Shown: positions 35,019-38,885 of the stretch, piece after piece
How the letters are laid out: each line of letters opens with the position of its first letter
Position numbering within the stretch: position 1 is the first letter of the stretch
From: Lentisphaeraceae bacterium
GTDB lineage: Bacteria > Verrucomicrobiota > Lentisphaeria > Lentisphaerales > Lentisphaeraceae
Direction: 5' to 3'
DNA length: 38,885 nucleotides
Assembly (NCBI GenBank): GCA_021232515.1
Contig: JAJPOQ010000049.1
Location: 1-38,885 of the forward strand
Position numbers and translations under genes: made by a program
The notes under the pieces: model-generated
Told to the model about the DNA's origin: nothing
Database searches by the model: none
Seen by the model: the letters and a program-made list of their open reading frames with translations, nothing else

Positions 35019-37751
35019 ATGAAATTTATCTTTATCTTGATCATGACCTTAGCTTTAACAACACTAGCGCAAACCTCCAAAGAACAACTGGAAGTTACTT
35101 TCTCATACAATTTTGCACGAAATATAACTTGGCCAAACGAAGCAAGGTTCAACTCATTTAACATTGTATTAGTCGGCGGCAACAAGCTTCTTAGTGACAA
35201 CTTCAAGACGCTCGCAAAAAGTGCAAAACTCAAAGGCGTTTCGATCAACTTCAAACAAGTAAATACCATCAACAACTTACCTCCTTCACAACTTATTTTT
35301 GTTGCTGAAGACAAACATGACCTACTCCCTCAACTATTTGAAAAGGTTGAAGGCAAACCAACACTTCTTGTCACTTATGGGTATGAAAACAAACGCCTTG
35401 TTATGATTAATTTGATTGAAAAAGAAAAATCTTTAGTCTTTGAAATAAACAAAGCTAACATAATAAATAACAGCCTTGAAGTAAAGCCTGACCTTATCCT
35501 CTTCGGTGGTACAGAAATCGACGTTGCCCGACTTTACCGAAAAGGTCAAAAGTCCCTTTCAACCCTTGAACGAAAACTGAGGGTTCAGGAAGCTCAACTA
35601 GACACTTTAAAGAATAGTATCACCAAAAGTGAAGCTCTCATCAAACTTAGAGAAAGCCAATTAAAAGAACAAAAGCTAAATATCGAAGAACAACAAAAAG
35701 AGATTTCGAGTCAAAGTGATAAAATCGGCAAGCAGCAGCAAGAGCTTCTATCTCAAGACACGAATTTAAAAAAGCTTCAAGTAGAGATCTCTACCTCACG
35801 ACAAGAATTGGAAGAGAAAACAAAGAAGAATAATGAGCTGATAAATAGTCAAAAAAAGTTAAATACCGAAATTACCCTCAGTCAAAAAACTATCACTAAA
35901 CAAAGTGACCAAATTATAAGTCAGCAAAAATTGCTTGCAGAGAAAATACGAGAACGAGATAAACTCATAAACGAGATACAAGTCAAAGTCAGTAGTCTCG
36001 CTGACCTTAAAGGAAAGTTCGATGTCACTAAAGGCGAAGTCAAAAAGAAAGAACTCCAAATCAACGACATCCGCAACAACATCTCCTCTAGTATGGAAGT
36101 TCTCAATCAACAAAAAGATAAGATCAACGCTCAGAACTCGATTCTGAAGAAGCAAGGCAAAACTATCGCCACTCAAAATAACGTTCTACAGCTACTCTGG
36201 TTCGTCGTTATTTTGGTTAGTTTATTGATAATCACCACGACTAGAGCTTACTTTAACAAGAAGAAAGCCAACTCAGAGCTTCAACAGCGTGAAATCGCGC
36301 TCAACCAAGCACTCAACAAACTCGAAGTGACTCAAGTTCAGCTCATCGATGCAAAAAATGATGCCTTGAGTGCTAGTCGTTCAAAAAGTGAATTTCTAGC
36401 AAATATGAGTCACGAAATAAGAACGCCAATGAATGCCATAATTGGCTTTTCTGACCTTCTAAAACGCCGAGTTTCCAAGAAAGAAGATAAGAAGTTCGTC
36501 CAATCAATCGAAAGCTCTGGTCGATCACTCCTAAGACTTATAAATGACATACTCGACCTTTCAAAAGTTGAAGCAGGTAAAATAGAACTTGAATACTCAG
36601 GCGTAAATACCAAGCCACTATTCAAAGAAATGAAAACCATTTTCGCGAATAAAGTTTCAAGTAAAAACCTCGACTTCATCATTGATGTAGACTCAGCTCT
36701 ACCAAATGCTCTTATTCTCGATGAAACTCGTGTTCGTCAAATCCTCTTTAACCTTATCGGTAACGCTATAAAATTTACCGACAGTGGTTACATCAAACTA
36801 AAAGCAAACAAAGAGTACTCGCCTCTCGACAACCACATAAACCTTAAGCTTACTGTCGAAGATAGTGGTATCGGCATACCAGATGACCAAAAGAAAAAGA
36901 TTTTCGGTGCTTTTGAACAACAAAGCGGACAAAGCAATGCCAAATACGGCGGTACAGGCTTAGGTCTTGCCATCAGTAAAAAACTTGTTGAACTCATGGG
37001 TGGTAGCATTTTCATAAACGATACAAAAGATGGCGGCGCTTGCTTTACTGTCAGTATACCGGATGTCGCTATTTCCCATGAAGTTAAAGTCAAAGCTAAA
37101 ACTGACAATATTTGGCAAAACCTGAAGTTCAAGAAAGCAAAAGTACTGGTTGCTGATGATGTAGATGTAAACCGCGAACTCATCCTAAACTATCTTGAAG
37201 GTCAAGATATAGAGCTCATTCAGGCACAAAACGGCAAGCAGGCCATAGACTTAGCAAAAGAAATAAAGCCAGACATTATCCTCATGGATATGAAAATGCC
37301 TGAAGTCGACGGCTACGAAGCTTCTGAAACAATTCGCACAAATCCAACAACTGCTAATATACCAATCATCGCTATAACAGCCTCAGTCATGAAAAAATCT
37401 GAGCAAGAAGTTCTTAAGCACTGCGATGCCTATATAGGTAAACCAGTCAGTCAGTCTCAACTCTTTAACGAGATGCTAAACTTTATTCCGGCTGAGACTT
37501 GCAGCGAGAAAATTGAAGTCTCCGAAAAAGTAAGCTTTAACTTGTCTGAGAAGCTTCTAGAGGAACTCAAGCCTCTATTGGCAAATATCAAAAAAGGCCT
37601 CAGTACAGATAATATAAATGACATAATAAATGTCTTAAAGGCTCACACCGAAGACCAACCCGCTCAAGAACTAGCTCAAGAACTAGACTCTCAGATGAAG
37701 GCTTTTGATTTGGAGAGCATTCACTTAACTCTCAGAAGATCGACAACCTAG
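35019..37751 (+). CDS. YfiR-domain hybrid sensor histidine kinase with long coiled coil
   Basis: A 910-residue membrane sensor. The signal peptide (1-18) leads a YfiR/DUF4154-like periplasmic domain (about 20-165: SYNFARNITWPN near the start, FEINKANIINNSLEV near the end). A coiled coil of about 200 residues (about 181-387), with heptad-like KLQ/ELI/EQQ repeats, spans to one membrane helix (about 389-409). Then HisKA (MSHEIRTP, about 463), ATPase boxes (IGNAIKF, EDSGIGIP, GGTGLGLAI) and REC (VLVADDVDV, MDMKMPEVDGYE, about 707-825). A helical end follows. P. aeruginosa YfiR uses disulphides to sense redox; none of those Cys is seen here. The ATG at 35019 was preferred to a GTG three codons earlier. 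Confidence 0.93.
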   Translation: MKFIFILIMTLALTTLAQTSKEQLEVTFSYNFARNITWPNEARFNSFNIVLVGGNKLLSDNFKTLAKSAKLKGVSINFKQVNTINNLPPSQLIFVAEDKHDLLPQLFEKVEGKPTLLVTYGYENKRLVMINLIEKEKSLVFEINKANIINNSLEVKPDLILFGGTEIDVARLYRKGQKSLSTLERKLRVQEAQLDTLKNSITKSEALIKLRESQLKEQKLNIEEQQKEISSQSDKIGKQQQELLSQDTNLKKLQVEISTSRQELEEKTKKNNELINSQKKLNTEITLSQKTITKQSDQIISQQKLLAEKIRERDKLINEIQVKVSSLADLKGKFDVTKGEVKKKELQINDIRNNISSSMEVLNQQKDKINAQNSILKKQGKTIATQNNVLQLLWFVVILVSLLIITTTRAYFNKKKANSELQQREIALNQALNKLEVTQVQLIDAKNDALSASRSKSEFLANMSHEIRTPMNAIIGFSDLLKRRVSKKEDKKFVQSIESSGRSLLRLINDILDLSKVEAGKIELEYSGVNTKPLFKEMKTIFANKVSSKNLDFIIDVDSALPNALILDETRVRQILFNLIGNAIKFTDSGYIKLKANKEYSPLDNHINLKLTVEDSGIGIPDDQKKKIFGAFEQQSGQSNAKYGGTGLGLAISKKLVELMGGSIFINDTKDGGACFTVSIPDVAISHEVKVKAKTDNIWQNLKFKKAKVLVADDVDVNRELILNYLEGQDIELIQAQNGKQAIDLAKEIKPDIILMDMKMPEVDGYEASETIRTNPTTANIPIIAITASVMKKSEQEVLKHCDAYIGKPVSQSQLFNEMLNFIPAETCSEKIEVSEKVSFNLSEKLLEELKPLLANIKKGLSTDNINDIINVLKAHTEDQPAQELAQELDSQMKAFDLESIHLTLRRSTT

Positions 37752-37752
37752 G

Positions 37753-38451
37753 TTACTCGGAAGGAAGCGGCTTATTTTTGCTCGATGAAGGAAGCTCCAT
37801 GATGCTGATATTGCGAAAGTGTATCTCTGAACCTTCAGCTTCAAGGCACAAGTAGCCCTTTCGTTGACTGACATGGCTTACAGAGTTAACAAACTTGCCG
37901 TTTATAGACAGTTTCACTACACCATCAACTGCAACTATCACATACTTGTTCCACTCACCAACTCCATTGCAGCGACGTTCTCTAGCCTGACTGCGACTTC
38001 CTCGTCTATTTTCAGGCTCGATTTTCACACCACCAACACCAAACAATTCACCTGAAGTATAACCGTCATGTGCCTTCTTGCCGCTAGGTCGGTTTACCCA
38101 ATCAAGTTCAAGCATCTGTACTTCTAGGCCATCTGGCAAACGATTGTCTCTTATATTCGCTTCGGACCAAATAAAAACTCCTGAGTTGCCCTTTTTATTC
38201 ATATGCCTCCACTCAATTTCCATGATGAAGTTTTCGTATTTCTTTTCTGAACGCATAACTCCAATCGGCAAACCCGTACAGTGAAGTTCCCCATCAACAG
38301 CTTTCCATGTCGTCGGGCTCGTATTTACATCCACCCAACCTGAAAGGTCTTTACCGTTAAACAAATCTACAAACTTGTATTCTGACTCATGACTCGGAGT
38401 CGATTGGCAGGAAACTAAAAGAAAAATGACTATCAATAAAAAGTACTTCAT
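37753..38451 (-). CDS. DUF1080 lipoprotein (3-keto-disaccharide hydrolase-like)
   Basis: A 232-residue outer-layer lipoprotein. The signal ends FLLVSC with Cys15. The mature part is one DUF1080 jelly-roll domain: [16 protein letters not shown] at the start, [23 protein letters not shown] in the middle and [20 protein letters not shown] near the end. The family includes 3-keto-glucoside hydrolases and is greatly expanded in PVC bacteria that feed on glycans. A catalytic role is likely but not shown. A disulphide is possible. Ends one base from the YfiR-kinase stop. Confidence 0.9.
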   Translation of the reverse strand: MKYFLLIVIFLLVSCQSTPSHESEYKFVDLFNGKDLSGWVDVNTSPTTWKAVDGELHCTGLPIGVMRSEKKYENFIMEIEWRHMNKKGNSGVFIWSEANIRDNRLPDGLEVQMLELDWVNRPSGKKAHDGYTSGELFGVGGVKIEPENRRGSRSQARERRCNGVGEWNKYVIVAVDGVVKLSINGKFVNSVSHVSQRKGYLCLEAEGSEIHFRNISIMELPSSSKNKPLPSE

Positions 38452-38573
38452 ATGACCTCAACAAATTCTTACTTGATCTATAAAACGCTTAATAAAACCT
38501 ATAGTGACAAAAGAAGAATTCGTTGAAATGTAATAATAGACTCTACTTATTTCTAAGAATTGAAATGCTCTAA

Positions 38574-38850
38574 AAGCCTCAGTCATGTACCTCTGGCACA
38601 GCCGGAGGCTTGAAAGATGAACCGCTCAAAGCAGGTATATTATACTTCAACGCTGTATTCCCTTAATACGCGTCCTTACTCATTTATCCAATCAAAGTCC
38701 CAAAGGGACAAAATAAAACTAGGCCCGTATTTTAATGCGGGTTGACAAGTAGCAAAATATGCGTGCTGGTAGGTACGCTACATTTAATACTGCGTACCTG
38801 ACGGCACGCCTCTATATTTTCCATAATGAAACCCAGACTCAAAGTCTGGG
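38574..38850. repeat. Cluster of REP-like hairpins at the right edge
   Basis: The stretch 38452-38885 contains no gene but five separate inverted repeats. They are CCTCTGGC/GCCGGAGG (38590-38608, within a longer AAGCCTC/GAGGCTT pair), GTCCC-AAA-GGGAC (38697-38709), CCCGTATT/AATGCGGG (38724-38741), an imperfect 18-base pair 38761-38778/38792-38809, and the perfect CCCAGACT-CAA-AGTCTGGG (38832-38850). Their spacing of about 20-110 bases and strong palindromes look like REP/RAYT-type intergenic repeats rather than terminators. I cannot see other copies in this window. Confidence 0.55.
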
Positions 38851-38885
38851 CCTACGATTACAACGTCCATTCAGGACTCAAGAAA

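Overview
The window looks like chromosome from a low-GC member of the Lentisphaerae or a close relative in the PVC group. I infer this from gene content alone: four short prepilin-like proteins with an [20 protein letters not shown] N-terminus, a DUF1592/DUF1552 gene pair of the planctomycete type, a DUF1080 lipoprotein, and LptE- and BamD-like envelope genes typical of a two-membrane cell. No phage, insertion sequence or CRISPR array was seen.

Left part (1-13700). The minus strand carries pgi and an ftsW-murG pair (peptidoglycan lipid II handling). A plus-strand dbpA-like RNA helicase meets a long minus-strand series: a PNPOx-like flavoprotein, a glutathione-transferase-like protein, a DUF3127 protein, an unknown 105-residue protein, a 30-residue mS38/bS22-like basic protein, a YegS-type lipid kinase and an encapsulated-ferritin-like protein. 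Upstream lies a small stress-type island: a coiled-coil protein, a ribbon-helix-helix (RHH) regulator, a lipoprotein sharing the coiled-coil protein's C-terminal half, and a DUF1328 membrane peptide. A broken tail of a sigma-54-type regulator and an overlapping mscS-corA ion-channel operon follow.

Middle (13700-25950). A gene-free stretch with strong RNA-like pairing precedes three prepilin-like genes, two of them a tandem duplicate. Then come a secreted cytochrome-like DUF1592 protein and its DUF1552 partner, two terminators with a shared core, and a tiny lipoprotein that looks like a leftover DUF1588 domain. An overlapping minus-strand operon (TPR/BamD-like, lptE, ispF) is divergent from a large M16 metalloprotease.

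Right part (25950-38885). Two adjacent O-antigen-ligase/TPR paralogues share a C-terminal domain that resembles a catalytically dead transglutaminase fold. Next are a second RHH regulator closely matching the first, a tRNA-Asp, a decayed stretch, a fourth prepilin-like gene and two divergent hybrid histidine kinases, one with a periplasmic YfiR domain and a very long coiled coil. The window ends with a DUF1080 lipoprotein and a cluster of REP-like hairpins. Four of the five convergent gene junctions have 0-2 bases between stop codons, leaving no room for a terminator.
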